Source: Hydractinia symbiolongicarpus
Taxonomy: Eukaryota > Cnidaria > Hydrozoa > Anthoathecata > Hydractiniidae
Direction: 5' to 3'
Length of the DNA: 64,000 nt
Assembly: GCF_029227915.1 (NCBI RefSeq)
Contig: NC_079876.1
Coordinates: 28,989,828 to 29,053,827, forward strand
Positions 1 to 25,600 of the stretch are shown piece after piece. The position numbers and the translations under genes were made by a program. Position 1 is the stretch's first letter. The number at the start of each line of letters is the position of its first letter. A model generated the notes under the pieces. That model made no database searches and was not told the origin of the DNA. It saw nothing but the letters and a program-made list of their open reading frames with translations.

Positions 1-350
1 GGCGATCTTTTCATTTTCTACGATCCCGTTTTCATGATTCTTAAACGATCTACGATGATCCTTCCGTTTTCTACGATCCTGTTTTCATGATTTTTAAACG
101 ATCTACCGCGATCTCTTAGCTTTTACGATGCCGTTTTCATGATTTTTAAACGATCTACAACGATCTTTTTGTTTTCTACGATCCTGTTTTCATGATTTTT
201 AAACTATCTACGGCGATCATTTCGTTTTCTACGATCTCGTTTTCATGATTTTTTAACGATCTACGGCGATCTTTTTCGCTTTCTATGATCCCGTTTTCAT
301 GATGTTTAAATGATCTACAGAGATGTTTTTGCTTTCTACGGTGCCGTGGA
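1..350. repeat. 53-bp minisatellite, about 6.5 copies
   Basis: A block sharing the core GTTTTCATGATTTTTAAACG recurs at about 28, 81, 133, 186, 238 and 293, a period of 52-55 bp. Each unit also carries a CGATCTAC segment and a TTTTCTACGATC segment. The copies differ at several positions, so the array is not young. It runs off the left edge of the window, so the true copy number is unknown. It probably lies in an upstream intron of the KDM4 gene. Confidence 0.85.
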
Positions 351-1130
351 GACGATCCCTAAAGACCTTAGATAATAAATCCAATTAAAATAAATGAAGT
401 TTGTATAACGAAACAAACTTTATATTTGTTGAAAAAATTTCAATATAAAACTATAAATAATAGTCCAATTATAATAAACGAACTTCGTATAAGCAAATTT
501 TTATACAAACTTCTTTAAAAATGATACGAACTACATACGAACTTTATTTTAAATGATACAAACTTTATACGAACTTGTAATTTTGATGATTTGAAAAAGT
601 TTGTTTTAAAAATAAAATGATACGAAAGATTTAATAAATCGATACGAATTTTTTTATACGAATTATACGAACTACGTACGAACATTTTGAGACGGTTCCT
701 TATAGTGTTGTAATAACTCCCTTGCATGGTGTTTACATTGTACACTGGTTACACACAATTTACCCTTTTTTTAAAAATTAAACATTACTTATTCCAGAAT
801 TCATTAATACTGATAATACTTGTAAATACTGTATTTTTTGGTCTTCATTTAAACGTTTAAAAAGTTGTTCTATTTTAATACAGAGTTCGTATTAACATCT
901 TTATGCAAAAATAAAAATAATAAAGGTAGTTTTGCTGCATTAAAACGCGGTTGTATTGAGCTTAAACAAGACTGTATTTGGTCGTAAAATCATCAAAACA
1001 CAACCAGATGAAACTGAAACAACACCATATCTCAACGTAAATTTGGGGGCAAAAAACTTTTTTTTAATTCTCACAGATCAATTTTTGTTAAGATTATATA
1101 AGTGATTAAAAACCTTATATATATTTTTAG
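351..1130. other. AT-rich non-coding stretch, probably KDM4 intron
   Basis: I see no exon here. The stretch holds short direct repeats around TACGAACTT (about 475-690) and long A/T runs. It ends with a good 3' splice site (T-rich tract, then AG at 1129-1130) that leads into the first visible KDM4 exon. The JmjN domain expected in KDM4 is not encoded here on the plus strand. Confidence 0.6.
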
Positions 1131-15798
<14,668 letters not shown>

Positions 15799-17778
15799 CG
15801 TTAATTATGCATAGTATATTCCGTTTTATCTTTGAACGGGAATTTATCGATAGTTTATCGGTAATTTATCCAAATTTTTCGGTAATGCAAATGTTTAGCC
15901 ATGTGGTAATTTGCAACAGGGCGTAGTTAACTTGTGGCTTACGAAACGTTTAAGTAACTCTGACGTGAATTAGTTAAGTAGCTTTGTTGTGTTTTTGTTT
16001 TGCGATTAAAATTCTTATCAAGGCCTGTACTGTTTCAGTACTTGCTACCACAATTCAGTGTTGATGTGAAAAAGTCAGTGTGAAACTGTATACATTAAAA
16101 TTTTGTCCATAAAAGCGTTTAAATTTGAAGTATAATTCCGATAGGGGTCAGCGAAAGAAACAACGACGTTAGCCGAGGGCTGCAATGGCCAGGGTCAACA
16201 AAGTACATTTATTGTTAGCAACGGTATTTTTAAAAAATTTACTAGTATTACTCGTTATTACTAGCTTCCGAAAAATAGTCGCACCATTTAAGAAACTTAA
16301 AGCGTTTACTGCATCCCTGGGTGTCTTTTAAGCACCATACTATTAGGAAACATTTAGTTTTGGCTAATTTTAGGCGCGTTTGACATTACGACTTTTTTCA
16401 TTGGCTGTATCACATTAAATTTATAGTTTATAAGTGTTAGAATCAGTTTGACGTGTTCAAACTACCATCAGTTTGACATGTTCAAATTACATTGTTAAAG
16501 TGTATGTTTATTGTTTTTAAATTTGTTGATGTTGTAAATAAATGCTGTTTATTTATTGAAAAAATAAATTTTCCTGTTTTTGGATTTTCTTTATTATTAA
16601 GTTCTATCTCCCATTACTCACTGAAAATGTAAAACTTTGAAGAGTTGCAAAAACAAAGAACTCCTGGTTAATAATTTTTCTAACATACCTCTGGCTATTT
16701 TGTCTCTGGTATAAAATTAAACCGCTACATGCATCATGGATTGTCCAGCTGTATGAACATTTATGCACACAACCAGAAATGATTACACAGGGATTCAATG
16801 CTGCAAGAAATACTAAGGCTTTCAAAAACGCTCAGAAAAAGTGGAAAATTCTTTTAGATGTTAAAAAATAAAGAAGGTTTTCGAAATTGTTTTTTGGCTT
16901 ATCCCATAATTTTCTTCGGGTGATTTTTTTTTGTCACACATGACTAAAATTTCCACCAGCTACGTTTGGACAAAATTTTTCGTCGGAAAACATTTTCGTC
17001 ACCTTCGAAAGATTTCGTCACTTTTGTCCGGCATTTTTTTGTCCCATTAGGAAACTCGGGAAACATGTAGTAAATTGGCGTGTGGCGTTCATCCTTGTTC
17101 TTTTATGAAAAAATAAATATTCTTAGTACCCACAGTGTTTTAACTCCCTGTAGATAATTCGAATTTATGAATCGATCATCTGTTTGGTTTCGGAGCCCTA
17201 GGAGAGGTTGAAAAAAAATGCTCTTCTTGGAAAAATTATTTTGGAATTAGAATACTTTTATAATTTTTTTATCGCGGTGGAGAAAATTGAACTTTTCAAA
17301 AGCAAAAAACTCAACTAAAATGAAGGGAGGGTGTTCAAATGTTCAAATAGCACAGTTTACTTTTAAGGAGAACAAAAAGTAATTGTTGAATTTTTCAAGG
17401 CATTGCCTGCCTGGCCAAAGAGATAAAAAACAAAACAATAACTAAAATAAAAGAGATAAAAAAATAAAATTTTACTCTTTTACGTTTCAGATAAATAGTG
17501 TTACAATTTTTTCTAAACAATTGAAGATTAAGTTCTGCTAGTTAAAATATTTTGGTCCAAATACCTGTTTCTTATTCTTCTATATGTTTAGATGGTATAT
17601 ACACGTTGGCTTCCAAATTTATATATCAAATATATTATAAAATATATTATAAAAATGTTGTTACATACAATATACTTAAACTTGTTTTCATGTAAAAAAA
17701 ATAAAAAATGTTTTAATGTTGAAACTGTTTGTTTTTTTAATTTAGCCATAAAAACATAAAATTTTAGCAATATTAAAG
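15799..17778. other. KDM4 3' UTR and convergent intergenic DNA
   Basis: KDM4 (plus) and the peroxidase (minus) end towards each other here. The best plus-strand polyadenylation signal is AATAAA at 16537-16542, in an AT-rich setting about 740 bp after the KDM4 stop. I see no further gene. The stretch from 17100 to 17778 is low-complexity A/T. Confidence 0.6.
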
Positions 17779-19342
17779 TTAAAGCTCATTGTGATGGTCA
17801 ACATTTTCTTCATCATATTCAAGTTCATAAAATAGTTGTCCACCTTTTAACTCCTTAAATGCTAATAATTTTTTTATATCATTTTGTAATGTCAATGGTG
17901 ATGTAGAGGGAGACGCATATCGAACCACATTACCATGTTGATTCAAAAGATATTTACAAAAGTTCCAGCTCGGTTCTGTTCCCATGGTTTCTTGTTTTAA
18001 CCATTTGTATATCGGATGAGCATGTTCTCCAACAGTTTTTACTTTGCTGAACATTGGGAAATTAACATTATAGTTTTGCTCTGCAAATTTTATTATATAT
18101 TTATTCTTCTTTGGTTCCTGTTTCCCAAATTGGTTACAAGGAAAAGCAAGTACATTAAATTCGGAGTGATCATATGTTTTCTGCAAATCAACCAACTCTC
18201 GATAATGATCATCTGTAAATCCACATTCGCTTGCTACATTTACAATCAGCAAAACCTAAAAAGAAAATTATCAAAAAATAATATTCCACATTGCAAAGGT
18301 ACCATAAGTAGACATCTCACATTACACGTGGGGAATCATGTGTGGAATCTATAGCATATATCAGCCAGGAAAATCATCCTAATTAAGCTGTATAGCTTAA
18401 TTTGGAGATCTCCTAAATAAGCTGTATTATACAGCTTAATTAGGTGACATACATCTAAATTATGAGGTAAAAAAAGTTTTTCACTGATTTCTCAAAAAAG
18501 GTAAATTTTAGCAGAATCACCGCTGCAGCTCTTTCATCATCACTTTGACCACTATATTATAAAAGAAGAACGGTATTTCCAGCACCACAGGTTCAAAAGG
18601 TATGGACTATAAACAATGGTTCATTGTTAGCGATAGTCTATTTAAGCTGTACTGCATCTTAGTTAGATGAGATGTGCATATTTTACATGGCTAGCCTTAC
18701 AAATATCGAGGGATATACCCTGTCTATTATTTCCAGGAGGGGCCATGGCGTAGATGGAGAGTCCTAGAGTATTTAATGCTCATTTGAGCTACGCAGACCC
18801 AATTAGAGCCCGCGCTCTACTAGACAACTCCAGGCAACATCCAACGGCCCACACAGTGTGCCATCTTCCCAATTTCCCTCACATGGCTTGGGTTAACCCG
18901 GGGCTATGGTAACATTCACTCGCCCATGCTGAATCGCCGTCAAGAGGAATCGAACCCCGGTCTCCCGCACAGAGTACGAGAGCTATAACCACTAATCTAC
19001 GGCGCGCCACAATCCTTAAATAGGATGTCACGTCACGTGATACATCCTATTTAAGCGGATATTTTTAAAAACTTTAAATTTAGCGGATCTCCGGGGTGCT
19101 ACGAATCAAGCTGACATCTAAATTAAGCTGTACAGCTTAATTAAGAGGATTTCCCTGACTGTTCATTATTTTCTATGATACAGCTAGCTAGCTATTCGTT
19201 TTTTACCTACCTTGCCTATAAATTTTTTCATGCTGACTTCCTCTCCTGTTGATATATCAAACGCATTGAAGTCATAGAAAGGTGATGCTGAACATTTTAA
19301 AAAAAGAAAAATGCAAGAAAGTAAGATTTTATTGTAATCCAT
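17779..19342 (-). CDS. ER-type glutathione peroxidase, GPX7/GPX8-like, Cys form
   Basis: Thiol peroxidase that probably uses protein disulfide isomerase or thioredoxin-like partners in the ER (inferred from GPX7/8). Exon 1 is 19342-19211 and exon 2 is 18255-17779. They join in phase 0 (GK, then VLLIVNVASECG) and give 202 residues. Residues 1 to about 18 are a hydrophobic signal peptide, next to SPFYDFNAFDI. Catalytic residues are visible: Cys in VASECG (Cys where many GPX have Sec), Gln in FPCNQFG, and Trp and Asn in PSWNF. The protein ends HNEL, close to KDEL/HDEL and to the KEDL-type ends of GPX7/8. No dimerisation loop insert is seen, as in the small GPX7/8 class. The start is the only ATG that gives a signal peptide in frame. 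It converges with KDM4 and diverges from CDC20. Confidence 0.9.
18362..19161. mobile_element. Terminal-inverted-repeat element in the GPX intron
   Basis: About 42 bp at 18362-18403 and the reverse complement of 19120-19161 match with few differences. Ends start CAGYCAGG and contain AATTAAGCTGTAYAGCTTAA, itself palindromic. More copies of that palindrome sit at about 18418-18442. No ORF, and no convincing target duplication in the flanks. The CAG-type end suggests hAT but is weak evidence. A SINE is nested inside. Confidence 0.65.
18665..19008 (-). mobile_element. tRNA-derived SINE, nested copy
   Basis: Read on the minus strand, it starts with CCGTAGATTAGTGGTTATAG (box A-like) and has box B GGGTTCGATTCC about 40 bp on. 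The tRNA-like head is followed by a body of about 250 bp. The same element, in plus orientation and internally rearranged, occurs at 36508-36810, which fixes both ends approximately. Because it sits inside the 18362-19161 element, it inserted later. Confidence 0.85.
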
Positions 19343-19650
19343 TCCTTCTTCTCACACCTTACACCAGGTTAAAAAACCTAACTAGTTTAAGAAACAAAAA
19401 AGTTACTATGTTTCAATCTGTTCTGCGAATTACCGATAACGAGCCAATTGCGTTCACGTATATGTTTTTTTTGTTTTTGAATTAACCGCTGCCCCGTGAC
19501 ATCGAGACAATTACAAAATGACAACAAATATGACATGTTGCCGTGAATGTTTACGTTTTTGGATTTATTTTACTTTTGTCTTTTTTTAGGCTATATTTTT
19601 ACGATTTATTATCAGAGAATTTATCCCAACAAATACAATATAAATTAGAA
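19343..19650. promoter_or_regulatory. Divergent promoter region between GPX and CDC20
   Basis: Only 308 bp separate the two start codons, so both 5' UTRs and both core promoters must fall here or overlap the genes. I see no clear TATA box at a sensible place. The relatively G+C-rich patch 19483-19512 (CCGCTGCCCCGTGACATCG) stands out from the AT-rich surroundings and could be a core element. That is inference. Confidence 0.5.
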
Positions 19651-22600
19651 ATGGATTACGATAAAGAAGTCGAACGATATGTTGGATTTCAGGGTACTCG
19701 AGATTGTTCAAATATGAGGTTGTTTTCTTCAGTAACACCTGGTAGATTAAAAGCAAGTCAGAAATGTGCTTTAAAGCGACCATCCTCAGCATGTGCTGTC
19801 AGTAGTCCTGAAAGAAATTACCGGTTAAAGTCAGATAAACTTGAGTGTCATACTCCTTGTTTAAAATCAAAGAGAAGAACTCCTATATCATCAAGAAAAA
19901 ATAAAAGAACACCTATATCGAAAATACAGACTCCTAAAACACCAAAAACAAGTGATAGGTTTATTCCTCCTAGGGAATCAATGAACTTTGCAGCCAGTCA
20001 TTACAAAATTTTACATGGCCTTTTTAACAACGAGAATGATGCAAGTCATGATGTATCCAAACAAAAATTTGAGAAGGGTATGCAGGAAAATTTGACAAAA
20101 ATATTGGGAGACTCAAATACTCGTATATTGACATATCAATCAAGACTTGGAACACCTTTAAAAGGTAATTTTTTTGCAGGGAAAAACTTGTGCGTTTCTA
20201 CAAAAATTTTTATCTATTTTTGATTAGTTTTTTCGTCTTTTCGGGATTGACCTTACCTTTCTCTAGAATAAACTTTCGTGAATTTCCCAAAAAAGCACAA
20301 AATTTTCTTTTGCAAACACTTTTTTCCCTTAATAAAGTAGCAAAGTGTAAACACTTTGCTTAAACTACAATAACTTTGCAAGCAACTAAATTTAAAAAGT
20401 AGGCATGATTGTCAAGGTAATCCTGAAAATAAATAGGAGATGCTCTTAGTTAGCAAATTTTCATAGATAAGTTTAAGCTCAAGAGAGAAAAACTTATACA
20501 ATAAATAAAAATCAACCAGTCAGATCACAGTAATTAAATAAATTAACTTTTTAGGGACCTTAAAAAGATAAAAAAATTGATTAATTTAATTACTGGGTTG
20601 ATTTTGATTCTCTCTTTATCTCCTCAACTAAAAGTAGCCTAAGATGATTACGATCATTGTCGTCAATGAAAGCTGTAGCTGTTAAAACGTAGCCTAGAAG
20701 AAACTGGCTTGTTAATGACACGATAATATCTATATTATTCATTAACAATGACTGAACAGATAAGTGGCAATATTTAAAAGAAATAAAAATCTAAGTTAAT
20801 TCATTTTTACCAGTCTCAGCCCCAGGGCTTGTTACATTTAATATTGATGCAGTTAAAGCTAAACCAATTTAACAATTAGTTTTTCGCTAAGAATTTTTAA
20901 TATATAGTTATGTTTTGTTTGCTGATATAGGAGGCATTTTAACTATGCGCTAGAAAAGCACGTTTTCACATTATGTTCGCATCTGTTTTTCTATATAAAA
21001 AAGCCCTTTAGCATTGTGCTGCTTTCACACATGTTACAAAATTCCTGTAAAACTGCAGAAACTCTTTTCCCCAAATTGTTGCCAACAGATTGCTGTTACA
21101 GTTGATTATTACCCTTACTAATAAAATGGTAGTTATGTTAATAAAACCAGCATAAAGTTTGATGATAGATCAAAATGTTTTCAACATTAATTTATCTTTT
21201 AGGTAATTGTTCTCCAGTTAAAGGTGTTTCAGATATATCATCCTGTAAAAAATTAACCCGTAAAATCCCAGTTGTTCCAGAAAGAGTTTTAGATGCACCA
21301 AATTATGTAGATGATTATTGTAAGTTTTTTGCTTGTCCGTTTATTTATTTTTTTACCAAAAGTTACTTTTTTACTGTGATATGCAGTGACTCCAACGGAA
21401 GATGAGTTTATGAAAAGATATTTCCAGAAACATTTTTTTGCCACTTAGGCGACTCCAACTTCGTTAGTTGTTCTGTGGGCAAAGTGGACGGTAGCTTTTG
21501 GTTGGTCAGCGTAATAAAAATAATTTTATTGATAATGTATGGTCAAAACAAAAAAAATAGTAATAAAAAATAACAACGGATGAGGGTGTTATGACAAGCA
21601 TATTTTTCTATTTATTTTCGCATCACGCACGCAGTTATGCAGCAAGAATATTTCTTGTGCTGTTTTGAAAGTTATACAGAATATACTTGTGATGTTTTGA
21701 AAGTTATACAGCAAGTTATATTTGCGTTGTTTCGAAATTTACACATAAAGTTATTCTTCTCCTACTTAAAATAATAGAAAACCCAGAAAAAAATGTCAAA
21801 AAATGTCAGTGTTCTTTAAATGGTTTTTTGTGCAGTCTTTAACGAAATCTAAATTTAAGTGCAGAATCTTTTTATGGACTATAGTTTAGTTGACAATATT
21901 TAAAGTCTTACGCAGCATTACAATTTTTTTATTAAAATTTATAACAGAGGAGGGTGTTAAGGGGTCGAATTAATGTAAAATAAAAGGTCCGTAACTTTTC
22001 CAAGCGGAAATTTTTTTTTGATATTGCGAACCGTTTTGGCATCTTTGTGACCCAATTTTCATTAATTTGCAAATCAATTTTGTTATAAATTGGAGCAAAC
22101 AGCGAATCAAAATATCCTTTCCTTGAAACAGCGTTCGTGTGATTATGACTTCAATCTACCATATTTGAAAGTAAAATTTTTATGTGCTGAAAACTTTGCA
22201 GAACGACTGAACAAAGATTTGCATTTACTTATTTGCTTGAATTTACGTTGCAGGTGTATTTTGGAGAAAAGGATAAACTTCATTTCCAATGCGTTAAGTA
22301 ATTATTTTAGGACCGTGTCAATGCTACGTTTATTTCTCAAAAGAAAAAAATGGGCTGTCTGAATAATATGCAAAAACAAACATGGTGCATTGAAGTTGGG
22401 GCATGCACATGATGTCTTGACTGCTCACTAGTTGTTGCTGTTGTTGTTGTTTTTATTCTTTTGACAATGTATTGCAATTTCGATTTGCATTTTTGATGAT
22501 AATTTGTGTAAATTGGGTCGCAGTATTTAAAAAACGATTTGTATATTTAGCGAACTGCAAACCCTTATTTCGATCGGTGTGTGTTACAACAAGCGTATTC

Positions 22601-25600
22601 TACCTTGTTTTTATTATTTCTCCTGAATGGTATCGTCTGAATGTTTTGCAGTATTACATTTTAAATAGCGTAATTTCAAACGTATATAATAAGCATAACG
22701 AGCGAGGGTGTTACGACAATAATAATCTGTTAGCGAAAGTAGCTAATTTTTGTTGTAAATCACATAAAAATTTAAACTTTTGTTTAACCACATAACTATT
22801 TTGTGATTACAAAATTAGGGCATCGAGCATTTTAGTTTTAACTGAACAACCATGAATAAAAAATCAACTACAAGCCTTAACAATGGTGGTCCTAAAGTCA
22901 CGTTATTGATTCACTTTGTTTAATATAATTGTAGATTGACATTCAACCAACAAAATATAACATCATGCTTATCTTCTGAGCTCATTATACTTTCACAAGA
23001 TGGGATGAAAAAATGTGTTTTTTTTTCAAAAACTTTTCTTTAAACATATTGCTTGATATTATTATTTTTTCTGTTTTCGTGAAAATTAGGGTTGGTCGGG
23101 CCCGTAGAACCACTAATTAAATTGGAGTCGCCTTAGTTAAGTTCAGAAAATCACTTATTGCAATTTTAGGTTTTTGGGTTTCAAGAATGTATTTTATTAG
23201 TTACGCCTTTATTTAAAGGAATATGTATATTTTGCAAATTATTCTTCCCTTAAGAATTTGGTCACCCCTTTAATCCATATTTCCTTCAAAGAGGTTTTCA
23301 TTAAAAAATGTTTATGTAAAATATTTCTTAAAGATGTTTTAAAAGCAAAAATTACAATATTAAATCAAACAAGGAAAACATTAATTCTTCACACATTTGT
23401 TTACACAACATTTTAAATTTTTGCTCACACATTTCTTATTCCGACTTTAAAAAAAAGCTTTAACTTTCGAAACAAATTATACACAATTAGTTAATTATTT
23501 AAAACTTTTTTACCAGCAGCTAGATTTAACTTTAAAAAGTTTGCACACACATAAAAAATAACCTGGTATACTTTTTGTTAAAAGGTCAGGTGAAAAATAT
23601 CTTGTCCTCAAATTCTAAATTTTTCCAATCCATAATATTTAGGGTTGGCAATATTTTGTTAGGGTCAGTCTGTCTACTGCATGTTCTTACACAAATTGAA
23701 ATTCCTGGACGTATTCAATATTGGATATTGCATGTATTTTCTTCATGCTAAAACAGCGTCGTCGTTTGAATGAGGCGTGTAGATTAAGTTTTGTCACTGC
23801 ACATCTATGTGTTTACTCTCTATTTAGTTTGTTGCACCCATTATACTTGACCATGAGAAATTTTTACCTAAAGAAAGAACTGTTTTTGCACATTTTTTAT
23901 AGATTTGAACCTCTTACATTGGAGTTCCAGCGTTGATCTATTAGCTGTAGCATTAGACAATTCTGTGTATGTTTGGACTCCCAGTACAGGAGATATCAAC
24001 CATTTGTGTGAGCTTCCTGAACCAGAGAGTTATGTTACATCAGTACAATGGGCAGAGGAAGGTTGTCACTTAGCCATAGGCACAGTCAATGGTACAGTAC
24101 AGGTAAAAATATAAATAAGCTTTGCAAATATTATTTTTTAATAGTGATAACATTGTATACTAAAACTCAGAGAATACAAACAAGATTCTTGGGAGGAAGT
24201 TTTTTTTCCAGAAATCTAAAGTATTTAATTTTGGACAAATAACTTGGACTGAACATTAAAACACAGTAAATAAAGTCTAAATAAACCAAGTTGTTTATTC
24301 AAATTATTGAAGAGGAGTCATTTGTTTAGTTTGTGAGTCTTAATGCTAAATATGCTGAATTATATGCCTTGTAAGGTTTCTCATTACCATCATGTTTTAA
24401 TTCTACAGCTCTGGGATGTTGAACACAAAAAGAGATTACGTCAGATGTCAGGTCATGCTGCAAGAGTGTCTTGTTTGTCATGGAATGCTCATCTTCTAAG
24501 CAGGTGTGTGTTGCAGTGTTATTGTGTTTTCATTGGATGTGGTATAATCTTAAGTTTTTAATTTACTTTGGTGTATATATATAGTGGAAGCAGAAGTGGT
24601 GAGATTCATAATCATGATGTGCGCATCGCTGAACACCATATTGGCTCATATTTGTCTCACTCTCAGGAAGTTTGTGGTTTGTTGTGGTCACCCAGTGGGC
24701 GGTATCTGGCAAGTGGTTCAAACAACAACAAACTTATGATTTGGGATCACAATGATATAAGTCAATCTTTGCAATCTCCCTTTGCTCCAGTCCATTGTTT
24801 CACTAAGCACAAAGCTGCTGTGAAGGTTAGTGCTATTTAAAATTTTACCAATGTTTCTAAAATATAGACATGGTAGGTAACCATAATCTCAGATGTATTT
24901 CTACAGCCTTCCAAAGTCAATTTATTTCACGTGAAATGCCATGCGCCTGTTTCACGTTAGCATATTTGTGTTTGATGTTGGCTTTTGTAAGTTCGAGTTA
25001 CATCTGGTGTAAATAAAACCATGTCGGCAAAGACTTACCAACGTGATTTAAGAATTTTTAGTGTCACGTTGGCATTCACCTTCACAATTGCCCAGTTCCG
25101 TCGTGAATTCTATAACATTAAAATGATTATCAGTCAAGCAAGCAAAAGCTGACAAAAAATGGTAATATAATTTTTATAAATGACATCTTATTTTTTTTCA
25201 TACTGCTTTCATTTCCTAGTGGGTCAATTCATATTTTAAATGGCACAATTTTATTTTAAGCATTTATATTTTTAAGTTGAAAAAGTAAAGGTGATCTATG
25301 CTTCTCTTAGTTAAAGGTTTGTCTGAAAGGGCAGCAAACAAACCAGCATAACACAAAGCATACTTTGAAGACCAGAAATTCAGCTCATCAGAGTTGGATA
25401 CTGAATACCAACATTTTTGAGATGAAATCTATCAATACCGGAGGCAGAGGAAAAAGCACAATAAGTTGTAAATGTCAGTAATGTTAAATATATATTTAGA
25501 TAAAACATGTTTAAGAACATTATGCAGCTTGGAACAAAAAATAAACATTGAAAACAAATCTGAACAAGAAAGTCTGTTAAAAGCAAATGTTCCAAATAAT

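Noticed and set aside
22090-22795. Two open frames of 90 and 107 codons
   Set aside because: They lie inside the Harbinger-like element, show no transposase motif and have AT-driven composition.
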